This document shows, piece after piece, positions 28,227 to 36,352 of a stretch of 64,000 nucleotides of DNA. The translations under genes and the position numbers were made by a program. The DNA is from PVC group bacterium. Lineage in GTDB: Bacteria; Verrucomicrobiota; Kiritimatiellia; CAIKKV01; CAITUY01. Position 1 is the first letter of the stretch. The number at the start of each line of letters is the position of its first letter. The DNA lies in the NCBI GenBank assembly GCA_945870225.1, contig CAMBRF010000004.1:62001-126000 (forward strand). Direction: 5' to 3'. The notes below the pieces were generated by a model that saw nothing but the letters and a program-made list of their open reading frames with translations, did not search any database and had not been told where the DNA came from.

Positions 28227-28267
28227 TATTTCTCCGGCGCCCTTTGTCCCACGCCCCGCCGGCGCCG

Positions 28268-29836
28268 TCAAGCTCTTGCCCCCTCGTTCCGCGAAGGCGC
28301 GGACCCCACACCCGCCATCAGTCGCATCAAAAGCTCCTGATCGGCCCCGGCGCGGGACACTTCACCGGCGATCCGCCCGTCCCGCATCACGAGGATTCGC
28401 GACGACAGACTCAACACCTCCGGAAGCTCGCTGGATATGAGCAGAATCGCCAGCCCTTGTCGCGCCAGCTCATCGATCAATTCGTGGAGGGCCGCCTTGG
28501 CCCCGACGTCGACCCCGCGCGTCGGTTCATCGACCATCAGCACCTTCAGTTGCCGCGCGAGCCATTTGGCCATCACCACCTTCTGCTGGTTCCCGCCGCT
28601 CAGAGAGGCGACCGGCGTCTCGATGGACGGGGCCTTCACGCTAAGCCGGGCCAACAAACTCTCCGCTTCACGTGCTTCCTGACGATGATTCAACAGCCCC
28701 CACCGGCTCAGCCGGTCGAGAATAACCAGCGAGAAATTGCGGCGACAACTCATCGACAGCACCAGTCCCTGCCGCTTCCGGTCCTCCGGGACCAGACCGA
28801 TTCCGTTTCGCATCGCCTCACCCGCCGAACCGCCCCGCAACAGATGCCCGTCCACCTCGACCTCACCCTGGGCCCTGGAATCCAAGCCGAACACGGCCTG
28901 GGCCACCTCACTCCGCCCTGCCCCGACCAGCCCGGCCATACCGACAATCTCGCCAGCCCGGATTTCGAAGGAGACGTTTTCAAACTTCCCTGGCGAAGAG
29001 AGGCCTTTCACCCGCATTCGCACGGGACCCGGCGCACTCGCTGGCGGAGCCGGCCGGTAATGGGCAATCGCGCGACCAACCATCATCTGGACAATTTTAT
29101 TCTCCGTGGCTTCCGCCCGGGTGAGCGTTCCCGCATAACGACCATCACGAAGAACACTGATGCGATCGCTCAGCCGGAGCACCTCCGGCATCCGGTGCGA
29201 CACATAGATCATCGTCACCCCGCTCTGCCTCAGGCGTCCCATCAGCTCGAAAAGGGACTCCGACTCAGCCTGCGACAACGAACTGGTGGGCTCATCGAAG
29301 ACCAGGATCCTGGCGCCCGTGCCGACCGCCGCCGCGGTCTGCACCAACTGCTCCTGCCCGGTGCTCAAATGCCTCATCGTCTGCCGGACATCCAGGTCCA
29401 CCCCGAGCTCACCCAGCAGCTGCCGCGCCTGCTCCTCCATCGCCCGCCGATCCAGCAGACACCGCATCCGGCGCGGATAGCGCCCGAGACGGAGGTTCTC
29501 CGCCACCGAGAGATCGGGGCAGAAGGCAAGCTCCTGGTGAACCATTCCAATCCCGGCGCACGCCGCATCGCGCGGAGAGCGAAACACCATAACCCGGCCG
29601 CCCACACGAAGCGTCCCGCCATCGGGCCGGTGGATTCCGGCCAGGACCTTGCCCAGGGTTGACTTGCCGGCCCCGTTTTCGCCAACCAGGGCATGACATT
29701 CACCCGGCGCGATCCCGAAGCTCACGTCATCGAGGGCTTGGACTCCGCCAAAACGTTTCGAAATGGATTCAAAGGCGACAGACGGAACAAAGCCCCCCGT
29801 GGTCTCTGCGGCAGGGTTGATAGGTTCCGTCATCAT
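28268..29836 (-). CDS. Sugar ABC transporter ATP-binding protein, RbsA/XylG type
   Basis: About 522 residues with two ATPase modules in tandem. The first has Walker A GENGAGKSTLGK, signature LSTGQEQL and Walker B ILVFDEPTSSL; the second has a degenerate Walker A (GLVGAGRSEVAQ), signature LSGGNQQK and VLMVDEPTRGVD. This is the carbohydrate uptake type 2 architecture used for ribose, xylose or galactose. A GTG at 29869 inside the end of the binding protein gene is an alternative start. Third gene of permease - binding protein - ATPase. Confidence 0.93.
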   Translation of the reverse strand: MMTEPINPAAETTGGFVPSVAFESISKRFGGVQALDDVSFGIAPGECHALVGENGAGKSTLGKVLAGIHRPDGGTLRVGGRVMVFRSPRDAACAGIGMVHQELAFCPDLSVAENLRLGRYPRRMRCLLDRRAMEEQARQLLGELGVDLDVRQTMRHLSTGQEQLVQTAAAVGTGARILVFDEPTSSLSQAESESLFELMGRLRQSGVTMIYVSHRMPEVLRLSDRISVLRDGRYAGTLTRAEATENKIVQMMVGRAIAHYRPAPPASAPGPVRMRVKGLSSPGKFENVSFEIRAGEIVGMAGLVGAGRSEVAQAVFGLDSRAQGEVEVDGHLLRGGSAGEAMRNGIGLVPEDRKRQGLVLSMSCRRNFSLVILDRLSRWGLLNHRQEAREAESLLARLSVKAPSIETPVASLSGGNQQKVVMAKWLARQLKVLMVDEPTRGVDVGAKAALHELIDELARQGLAILLISSELPEVLSLSSRILVMRDGRIAGEVSRAGADQELLMRLMAGVGSAPSRNEGARA

Positions 29837-29853
29837 GGACACATCCCGCGGGC

Positions 29854-30852
29854 TTACTTCCGCAGCCACTTATCCCACTTTTTCATCCACTCCTCCGCGT
29901 TATCCCGGGTGACCCGGGTGAGGGGGTCGATGATTTTCACCTCGGCGGGCGACTGTCCCTCGATGATCTTTTTAAGGAGGATCTCCACGGATTTGTATCC
30001 CCAGCCATAACAATCCTGCGCATAAAGCACGGCCACATGACCACTGCGGAGATACGCCAGTTGCGCGGGCAAGGCATCCACCGACACCACCTTGATGGAC
30101 CCGGGCGCCCACTTCAACGCATTCCGGGCGAAAAGCGGCCACCCGCCAATCATCGCCCAGCCCTGGATTTCAGGATGCGTGCTCTGCGCGGTATTAACGG
30201 CCTCCGCGGACTGCTCTGGCGTCTCCGGATGATAGAAAACACCATCCGCCAGCAGGGTCATCGCCTTGTGGCCCTTGAGCTCATCCCTCACACCCTGAAC
30301 CCGCTTCTGGAGATTCGGAGCCGTCTGGTTTCCGGCCAGAATCGCGATCGTGCCCTTGTCCCCCATGATCTCCGCCAGTTCCTTCATGACGACCTTGCCG
30401 CAGGTCAGGTCATCGGTGCCGTAGTAACACATGCGCTTGCTACGCGGCGCGTCGGAATCGAAACACATCACGGCCGCGCCCAACTCAACCGCCTTGTTGA
30501 TGGCCGGAGTTACCGTATTGGCATCGGAGCAGGCCACGGCGATGCCGGCGGCCCCGCCGCGAGCGAGCTGTTCGATGGCCTCAGCCTGCTTCTGCGCGTC
30601 CTCATCCGGCGGAGTCTGCCAGTCAATCTCAACCTGCACCCCGTATCGGGCGCCCAACTCCCGCGCGGCGTCCTTCGCCCCGGCGTACCCGGCCTGGAAC
30701 ACCGGATTGGACTGACTCTTGGCCACCAATCCGATCACAATCTTCTTGCCCGCCTCCGGCATGACGGAGTCCGTTCGCGGGGCCGCCTGCCCGTCCGTCA
30801 ACGCCGCACACAGTCCCATTACACCAACCTGCATCATGATCCATTGCTTCAC
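29854..30852 (-). CDS. Periplasmic sugar-binding protein of ABC transporter
   Basis: 332 residues with a short signal peptide (cleavage after about residue 23). The mature part is a type I periplasmic binding fold: KIVIGLVAKSQSNPVFQAGY, AGIAVACSDANTVTPAINKA, GAAVMCFDSDAPRSKRMCYYG, IAILAGNQTAPNLQKRVQG. It belongs to the ribose/xylose/galactose-binding group; which sugar is not readable. The ATG overlaps the permease stop by four bases. Confidence 0.92.
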   Translation of the reverse strand: MKQWIMMQVGVMGLCAALTDGQAAPRTDSVMPEAGKKIVIGLVAKSQSNPVFQAGYAGAKDAARELGARYGVQVEIDWQTPPDEDAQKQAEAIEQLARGGAAGIAVACSDANTVTPAINKAVELGAAVMCFDSDAPRSKRMCYYGTDDLTCGKVVMKELAEIMGDKGTIAILAGNQTAPNLQKRVQGVRDELKGHKAMTLLADGVFYHPETPEQSAEAVNTAQSTHPEIQGWAMIGGWPLFARNALKWAPGSIKVVSVDALPAQLAYLRSGHVAVLYAQDCYGWGYKSVEILLKKIIEGQSPAEVKIIDPLTRVTRDNAEEWMKKWDKWLRK

Positions 30853-32081
30853 TCCGGCCTCCCTTCTTTGGTTTCACCCTGACCCTGCGTCCGTGACAAC
30901 GTCTTTCTCGCCGCTTTCCGGCCGCGCAGGTATTCACTCAAACGATCCACCGCCACGGCCACGATGATGGCAATGCCGATGATAATCTTGGTGTATTCCT
31001 TCGACAGCGGAATGACGGCAAACCCGAGATCAATTTTCTTGAGGATATAGATCCCGTTTTCGATCAGCTTGATGATCAGCGCCCCGAGCATGGCGCCCAG
31101 CGCCGTGCCCCGTCCCCCGGTCAGGCTGGCGCCCCCGACGACCGCCGCCGCAATGACCGTCAATTCATACCCCTCACCCGTGGCCGTATTGGCTGAGCCA
31201 AAATATCCCGTTGATACCATGCCGGCAATTCCGGCCGCCATCCCGGACAGGACATAAACCCGCACTTTGATCCACCCCACCGGCAGACCGCTGAAGCGCG
31301 CCGCCTCCTCATTTCCGCCCAGCGCATAGACTTCGCGACCGGAAATCGTATGGTTCAGGAAGACCCACCCGGCCACCACGCAAAGCACCATCACCACCAA
31401 AGGGACCGGCTGCAACATAATGGACGTTGCCCCGCCCTGCGGCAGCACTACCTGCCAGGACATGAAGTTTTCGGTGAACGCCAGCGGCAGGGTGGCATCG
31501 CCCGACGGCAGGGATTTCGTGGGCACGGAGATCAGGGCCAGACCGCGAAAGATGCTCAGGGTTCCCAGCGTGACGATAAAGGGATGCATCCGGAGGCCCA
31601 CCACCAGCAGGCCATTGATCAGCCCGCAAAGCACACCGATCAGAATCGGCACGCCCAGGGCAATCGGCAGAACCACCAGGGGACTGGCCTGCTCCGGGAT
31701 CGTCTGCAAGACCGCCGCCGAACCCAGAGCGGCGAGGCCGAATATCGAGCCCACGGATATGTCAATGCCGCCGCCCACAATGACGATCGTCACGCCCACC
31801 GCCATGATGGCCATCCACGACATCGGGGTCGCCACATTGGGAATGAGATTGTCGAGGCGAAAGAAGTTGTTAACGACCTGCCCCCGGACCGTGATCGGAT
31901 CGGCCGCGAAGGTCAGAAGCGTGCCGATCAGGACGATGACGACCAGGAGGCCGCCCTCTGGAATCCGCAGCCACTCGAACCGCCGCCCTGTCAACAAGGG
32001 CTTCCCGTCCATCGCTTTTATCGATCTATCCTGCATCAGCACGCTCCCGCCCACCCCGATCAAGGGTTGAGATCGGTCCAA
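30849..32081 (-). CDS. Sugar ABC transporter permease, RbsC type
   Basis: 410 residues, or about 395 if translation begins at the internal ATG near 32036; the start is uncertain. Roughly ten hydrophobic segments, with the family signature VTIVIVGGGIDISVGSIFGL and the cytoplasmic GGNEEAARFSGL coupling region, and GGASLTGGRGTALGAMLGAL later. It is the first gene of the transporter run and diverges from the exopolysaccharide transferase, with about 100 bases between them. Confidence 0.92.
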   Translation of the reverse strand: MDRSQPLIGVGGSVLMQDRSIKAMDGKPLLTGRRFEWLRIPEGGLLVVIVLIGTLLTFAADPITVRGQVVNNFFRLDNLIPNVATPMSWMAIMAVGVTIVIVGGGIDISVGSIFGLAALGSAAVLQTIPEQASPLVVLPIALGVPILIGVLCGLINGLLVVGLRMHPFIVTLGTLSIFRGLALISVPTKSLPSGDATLPLAFTENFMSWQVVLPQGGATSIMLQPVPLVVMVLCVVAGWVFLNHTISGREVYALGGNEEAARFSGLPVGWIKVRVYVLSGMAAGIAGMVSTGYFGSANTATGEGYELTVIAAAVVGGASLTGGRGTALGAMLGALIIKLIENGIYILKKIDLGFAVIPLSKEYTKIIIGIAIIVAVAVDRLSEYLRGRKAARKTLSRTQGQGETKEGRPE

Positions 32082-32180
32082 TCATACGCACCGCGCCGTT
32101 CCAGTCACGCGCAATCGATTAGGAAAAAGCGGTGAGATTACCTCTTGAAAGCCTGCTCGGGTCTCAATAGAGTGAACGGC

Positions 32181-33590
32181 GTGCGAAACAAAGACACCAT
32201 GGATGCCCTGGCCAGCGGACTGGCCGTTCTGACCGATGCCGCCGCCATTTTTGCCGGCTTTCTGATCGCCACCTGGCTTCGGTTCGACACCGGCCTCTTC
32301 ACGGTCGACAGTTGGCCCCCGGACCTCTACTTCACCTACGGACTGGGATCCCTCGTGGCTACCGTTATTTTTCTTTTCATTTTCCGCTCGCTGGGCCTCT
32401 TTATCCGACCGCAACTCGGCCGCTTCCCCAATAAGATACCGCGATTGATCCGTGCGATCGGGATTGGCCTGCTTCTCGCCACGGCACTGGCCTTCGCGGT
32501 ACGGACGGACCCGCCCTTCTCCCGGCTTACCATGGCCATTTCCTTTTTCACCATCGCTTTTCTGGTCGTGCTTGAACGTTACCTGCTCTTCCGGATTGAA
32601 ATTCATATGGCCCGGAGAGGCACGCAACAGAATCGGGTACTGATCGTCGGCACAGACGCCGTGGCCGTTCACCTCAAGCACAGCCTGGAACGGGAACCGC
32701 GCCTGCGGGCCAGGGTTGTGGGATTCGTCCACACCGGGGGTGTCGCCGCAGATGCCGAAATCGCCCCGAAGGCCATCCTGGGCGACATCGGCGGTCTGGA
32801 CGCCATCCTTGACGCGCATGCCGTTGACCAACTCATCGTGACCGACAGTCATCTGGGCCACCAGCGTGTCGTCGAGATCATTCTCGCCTGCGAACAGAAC
32901 CTCATCACGTTCAACATGGTGCCCGATATGTTCCGGATCATGACCGGCAGCATGGACATGCAACTGGTGGATGACATTCCCCTGCTGGGCGTCAGCCGCT
33001 GGCCGCTGGATTACTTCTGGAACCGCATTCTCAAGCGAATAGAGGACATCGTCGGCGCCATCTTCGGGCTCCTGATCAGCGCCCCTGTGATTTTTATCGC
33101 CGCCCTGCTGGTCAAAAGGTCGTCCCCCGGCACGGTTTTTTACCGGCAGGAGCGCTGCGGGGAGAACGGCAAGCCCTTCACCATTTTCAAGCTTCGCACC
33201 ATGCACGCCGATGCCGAGAAATCCTCCGGCCCGGTCTGGGCGGCGCCGGAAGATCCCCGCCGCACACGCATCGGCGCTTTCCTCCGGAGCCAGAACCTGG
33301 ACGAGCTGCCGCAGTTGTGGAATGTGCTAAAGGGCGAAATGAGCCTGGTGGGACCGCGCCCCGAGCGACCCCACTTCGTTGAGAAATTCAAGGACGATAT
33401 CGACCGGTATATGTGGCGTCATGTCTCCAAACCCGGCATGACGGGCTGGGCCCAGGTCAACGGATTACGCGGGAATACCAGCATCGAGGAACGGATCAAG
33501 TATGACCTCTATTATCTCGAAAACTGGTCCCTGTCCTTTGACTTCAAGATCCTGCTACGCACCCTGGCCGCCAATCGGAACGCCTATTAA
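32181..33590 (+). CDS. Polyprenyl-phosphate sugar-1-phosphate transferase (WcaJ/EpsE-like)
   Basis: Starts exopolysaccharide repeat-unit synthesis by moving a hexose-1-phosphate from UDP-sugar to undecaprenyl phosphate at the inner membrane. Four N-terminal membrane helices, then a CoA-binding-like domain (QQNRVLIVGTDAVAVHLKH), one more helix near 305-325, and the catalytic bacterial sugar transferase domain: FTIFKLRTMH, RIGAFLRSQNLDELPQLWNV, MSLVGPRPERP, PGMTGWAQVNG. Start is uncertain: TTG 32145, GTG 32181 or ATG 32199. No other capsule genes are adjacent. Confidence 0.9.
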   Translation: MRNKDTMDALASGLAVLTDAAAIFAGFLIATWLRFDTGLFTVDSWPPDLYFTYGLGSLVATVIFLFIFRSLGLFIRPQLGRFPNKIPRLIRAIGIGLLLATALAFAVRTDPPFSRLTMAISFFTIAFLVVLERYLLFRIEIHMARRGTQQNRVLIVGTDAVAVHLKHSLEREPRLRARVVGFVHTGGVAADAEIAPKAILGDIGGLDAILDAHAVDQLIVTDSHLGHQRVVEIILACEQNLITFNMVPDMFRIMTGSMDMQLVDDIPLLGVSRWPLDYFWNRILKRIEDIVGAIFGLLISAPVIFIAALLVKRSSPGTVFYRQERCGENGKPFTIFKLRTMHADAEKSSGPVWAAPEDPRRTRIGAFLRSQNLDELPQLWNVLKGEMSLVGPRPERPHFVEKFKDDIDRYMWRHVSKPGMTGWAQVNGLRGNTSIEERIKYDLYYLENWSLSFDFKILLRTLAANRNAY

Positions 33591-33648
33591 ACCGAACTCA
33601 TCATTCTTTCGGATTGACCGCCCCGAGTTATTCCATCATTTTTGAACC

Positions 33649-34116
33649 ATGCATATCGGTATCGGAGAGCTTTTTACCAGCCCCATCTTCTGGTCCGCTT
33701 TTTTCGGGTGGATGGTCGCCTCGTTTTTAAAAATGCTGGGCAACCTGAGCAAGAGCGGGCGGATTGATTTTCAGTATCTCACCACTTTGGGCGGCATGCC
33801 CAGCGCGCATTCCGCCATGGTGAGCGGACTGGCGACCGCCGTGGGACTCCGGGAGGGATTCGGCAGCACCCTTTTTGCCGTAACCCTGGCCTTTGCCGCC
33901 GTCGTCATGTTCGACGCCTCAACCGTACGACGCGCCACGGGGCTCCAGGCCCGGTTGCTGAACCAGATCGTTGACGAGGTCTTCAAGCAACATCATCTAT
34001 CTACCCAGAAGCTCAAGGAAATCCTGGGCCACACCCGCATGGAAGTTTTCGCAGGTATGCTGGTGGGCATCGCCACTGGTCTGGTAATAGGCCTGCTGAC
34101 GCAGTCCCCGTCCTGA
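33649..34116 (+). CDS. DUF212 (divergent PAP2 family) membrane protein
   Basis: 155 residues, four predicted membrane helices. The motif GGMPSAHSAMVSGLATAVGL near residue 48 and VMFDASTVRRATGLQARLLN near 88 are the hallmark of DUF212 (YuiD-like), a group distantly related to acid phosphatase/vanadium haloperoxidases. Activity of the family is not established as far as I know. It lies between the sugar transferase and a HAD phosphatase, which fits lipid-phosphate chemistry but does not prove it. Confidence 0.85.
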   Translation: MHIGIGELFTSPIFWSAFFGWMVASFLKMLGNLSKSGRIDFQYLTTLGGMPSAHSAMVSGLATAVGLREGFGSTLFAVTLAFAAVVMFDASTVRRATGLQARLLNQIVDEVFKQHHLSTQKLKEILGHTRMEVFAGMLVGIATGLVIGLLTQSPS

Positions 34117-34164
34117 TTCAGGCCCCGGGGCATATCCTTAATCCCCACACCGAAAGCAACCGTG

Positions 34165-34839
34165 ATGCCTGCCGCTGAAACCCGTCCCCAGTCCCCGAAA
34201 GGCGTGATCTTTGATATGGATGGAGTCCTTACCGACTCCGAACCGCTCATCTGCGCCGCAGCCATCGCCATGTTCGCTGAAAAGGGACTTCGGGTTCTTC
34301 CCGCTGACTTTCACCCATTTGTGGGGACGGGGGAGAACCGTTACCTGGGTGGCGTGGCGGAAAAATACGGACTCACCCTCGATATCGCGGCAGCCAAAAA
34401 ACGGACCTACGAGATCTACCTGGCCATGGTGCCGACAAAACTTCGAGCCTTCCCGGGCGCCGTGGAGTTTGTCAACGCCTGCCGGTCCGGGGGCTGGCGG
34501 ATTGCCGTGGCCTCCAGCGCCGACTGGATCAAGGTGGAGGCCAACCTGATCAACATCGGCCTCCCTCCGGACCTGTGGGATGCCATTGTGACCGCCGAGG
34601 ATGTGATCCACAAGAAACCTGCACCCGACCTCTTTCTGGCGGCGGCCCGCAAGTTGAAGCTTTCGTCCTCTCAATGCGTCGTGATTGAGGATGCGATCAA
34701 CGGCATTCAAGCCGCCCGCGCCGCCGGGATACGCTGCATCGCCGTGGCGCAAAGTTTCAGCGCCGATCTCCTATCCGAGGCCGATCTGGTCCGCCCCACC
34801 ATCGCCTCATTGACCCTTAATGATCTGCAGGCTCCGTAA
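34165..34839 (+). CDS. HAD-superfamily phosphatase, beta-phosphoglucomutase-like
   Basis: 224 residues. Motif I IFDMDGVLTDSEP supplies the nucleophile and acid Asp pair; the cap domain is helical (residues about 20-90); motif II is VASSADWIK, motif III the Lys in HKKPAPDLF, and motif IV VIEDAINGIQAARAAG. Members of this subfamily are sugar phosphatases or phosphoglucomutases. A GTG directly precedes the ATG used. Confidence 0.88.
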   Translation: MPAAETRPQSPKGVIFDMDGVLTDSEPLICAAAIAMFAEKGLRVLPADFHPFVGTGENRYLGGVAEKYGLTLDIAAAKKRTYEIYLAMVPTKLRAFPGAVEFVNACRSGGWRIAVASSADWIKVEANLINIGLPPDLWDAIVTAEDVIHKKPAPDLFLAAARKLKLSSSQCVVIEDAINGIQAARAAGIRCIAVAQSFSADLLSEADLVRPTIASLTLNDLQAP

Positions 34840-34884
34840 TCAGGTCATTTTCAGACCAACAAAACATGCCTGTTTCAGTCTCGC

Positions 34885-34920
34885 TTGATATTTTTCTCAA
34901 GCCCTGCTATATGGCTTGAG
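34885..34920 (+). promoter_or_regulatory. Promoter overlapped by an operator-like dyad upstream of the LacI-type gene
   Basis: TTGATA (34885-34890) and TATATG (34908-34913) are 17 bases apart. The perfect inverted repeat CTCAAGCC (34896-34903) / GGCTTGAG (34913-34920) brackets the -10 box. The GAGGAG ribosome site (34918-34923) overlaps the right arm. Either a self-repression operator or an RNA hairpin masking the ribosome site would explain it. Confidence 0.5.
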
Positions 34921-34926
34921 GAGAAT

Positions 34927-36096
34927 ATGAGAGTAACGCAAAAGGATGTAGCCAGGGCGGCGGGCGTTTCGGAATCGGCCGTCTCGTTGGTGGTCAATGG
35001 CAAGGCCACGGAACGGGGAATTATCCCGGCGACCCAGGCGAGGATTGCGGCCTCGATCCGCCAACTGGGGTACCAACCGGAACCGATCAGCCGCCGGATT
35101 GCGCTCCATCAGGGCGGCGCGGTAAAACCGCCACGACCCATTCAAGCCACCGTGCCCCAGGTGGAGGCGACCAATCCGGCGAGCAATAGTCCCTTGATCG
35201 CGGTCATCCTTTCGACAGCAAGCCCCGCCACATCGCTGGCATTGATCCCGGAGATGGAGACAACGCTTCAGGCCAACGGCAGGCGGGTAAGGATCATCGT
35301 TGTCCCCGCCGCCGATCCCAGCGCCCTCCGCGAAAGAGTGAACCGTTTACCGCGTGAAGCCGTCGGGATGATTGTCTGTCCAACCGTGCATCCGGCAGTG
35401 TCGGCGATCACCGGGGCAACTTGTCCCATTCTCGTTCTATGGCCGGGCGCAGCAAAAGCGTTGACCGAGCCACCGTCCGTTCCCAAACCGGCACCCGAGC
35501 CAATCCCCGTCGAAAGGAACATCGGCGATTCCTCACCCCTGCCAATCCTATCCAAAAGGGAGGGCGGCGATTCCTCGCCGCCGTCTTCTCCCGAACCCCA
35601 ACCCATCGTCACCGCACCCGCCGAACCCGTGCCCGAGCCGATCCCCTCCGAAGGGAACGGCGGCGATTCCTCGCCGCCGTCTTCTCCCGACCCCCAACCC
35701 ATTGTCACCGCACCCGCTGAACCCGCACCCGCCGAACCCGTACCCGAGCCGCTCCCCTCCGAAAGGAACGGCGGCGATTCCTCGCCGCCGTCTTCTCCCG
35801 CCCCCCAGCCCATCGTCACCGCACCCGCCGAACCGGCTCCCGCCGAACCGGCGCCCGAACCGATCCCCTCCGAAGGGAACGGCGGCGATTCCTCGCCGCC
35901 GTCCACTCCCGACCCCCAACCCATCGTCACCGCTCCTGCCGAACCGACGCCCGAGCCGCTCCCCTCCGAAAGGGAGGGCGGCGATTCCTCGCCGCCGTCT
36001 TCTCCCGACCCCCAACCCGTCGTCACCGCACCCGCTGAACCCGCACCCGCCGAACCGGTACCCGAGCCGATCCCCTCCGAACCCGTACCCCTGTAA
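34927..36096 (+). CDS. LacI-type HTH protein with truncated sensor domain and Pro/Glu-rich repeat tail
   Basis: 389 residues. Residues 1-55 are a LacI-family helix-turn-helix and hinge (VTQKDVARAAGVSESAVSLV; LGYQPEPISRRIAL). Residues about 85-185 resemble only the first part of the periplasmic-binding-like ligand domain. The rest, about 200 residues, is a low-complexity tail of units of 32 or 37 residues (GGDSSPPSSPDPQPIVTAPA and PAEP/PEPIPSE blocks). The ligand domain is thus incomplete, so normal effector control is doubtful. The frame is open from 34885; GAGGAG sets the ATG at 34927. Confidence 0.75.
   Translation: MRVTQKDVARAAGVSESAVSLVVNGKATERGIIPATQARIAASIRQLGYQPEPISRRIALHQGGAVKPPRPIQATVPQVEATNPASNSPLIAVILSTASPATSLALIPEMETTLQANGRRVRIIVVPAADPSALRERVNRLPREAVGMIVCPTVHPAVSAITGATCPILVLWPGAAKALTEPPSVPKPAPEPIPVERNIGDSSPLPILSKREGGDSSPPSSPEPQPIVTAPAEPVPEPIPSEGNGGDSSPPSSPDPQPIVTAPAEPAPAEPVPEPLPSERNGGDSSPPSSPAPQPIVTAPAEPAPAEPAPEPIPSEGNGGDSSPPSTPDPQPIVTAPAEPTPEPLPSEREGGDSSPPSSPDPQPVVTAPAEPAPAEPVPEPIPSEPVPL
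35563..36030 (+). repeat. In-frame tandem repeats with embedded 20-base palindromes
   Basis: Five identical copies of GGCGGCGATTCCTCGCCGCC (8-base arms, TTCC loop) start at 35563, 35659, 35770, 35881 and 35977, so the period is 96, 111, 111, 96 bases, always a multiple of three. A degenerate copy is near 35522. They encode the GGDSSPP part of the tail of the LacI-type protein. Confidence 0.93.
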
Positions 36097-36182
36097 CGTT
36101 GGTCAGCAGGCTGAACGAGCCCGGAGCGCGAGTTCCAGCCAGACTGGCCTTGTTGGGGTCATTTTGGTCTGAATTTTCATTT

Positions 36183-36292
36183 GGACTGCGGTGGCTCGAC
36201 ACCGCTGTCACATGGCCCAGCTTGACGGGCCTTCCGATCACCCGGCGCGTCAAGCCGCGCCTTTCCAAAGCGGCGTCAAGCCGCCGCACTCC
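36183..36292. repeat. Composite inverted-repeat element with four hairpins sharing one loop sequence
   Basis: Hairpins at 36188-36205 (arms GCGGTG/CACCGC, loop GCTCGA), 36214-36231 (GGCCC/GGGCC, core GCTTGA), 36244-36261 (GGCGCG/CGCGCC, loop TCAAGC) and 36270-36287 (GCGGCG/CGCCGC, loop TCAAGC). The last two loops are the complement of the first two, and the left half (from GGACTGCGG) resembles the reverse complement of the right half (to CGCACTCC). The element fills most of the 256-base gap between the LacI-type gene and the DUF1287 gene. Confidence 0.85.
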
Positions 36293-36352
36293 ATACTTTC
36301 GCCGCCATCAGGCAGCGTTTATCATCAATTCTTCTCTCCTCAACGACGCAAG

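Noticed and set aside
28037-29662. A 541-residue open frame on the plus strand
   Set aside because: It is antisense to rlmN and the ABC ATPase and is rich in His/Arg/Pro without any recognisable motif.
35563-35996. Possible CRISPR array (five identical 20-base repeats)
   Set aside because: Repeats are coding, their spacers are near-identical to each other, and no cas genes are present.
35268-36026. A 252-residue Gly/Glu/Ser repeat frame on the minus strand
   Set aside because: It is the complement of the LacI-type protein's repeat tail and has no start signal.
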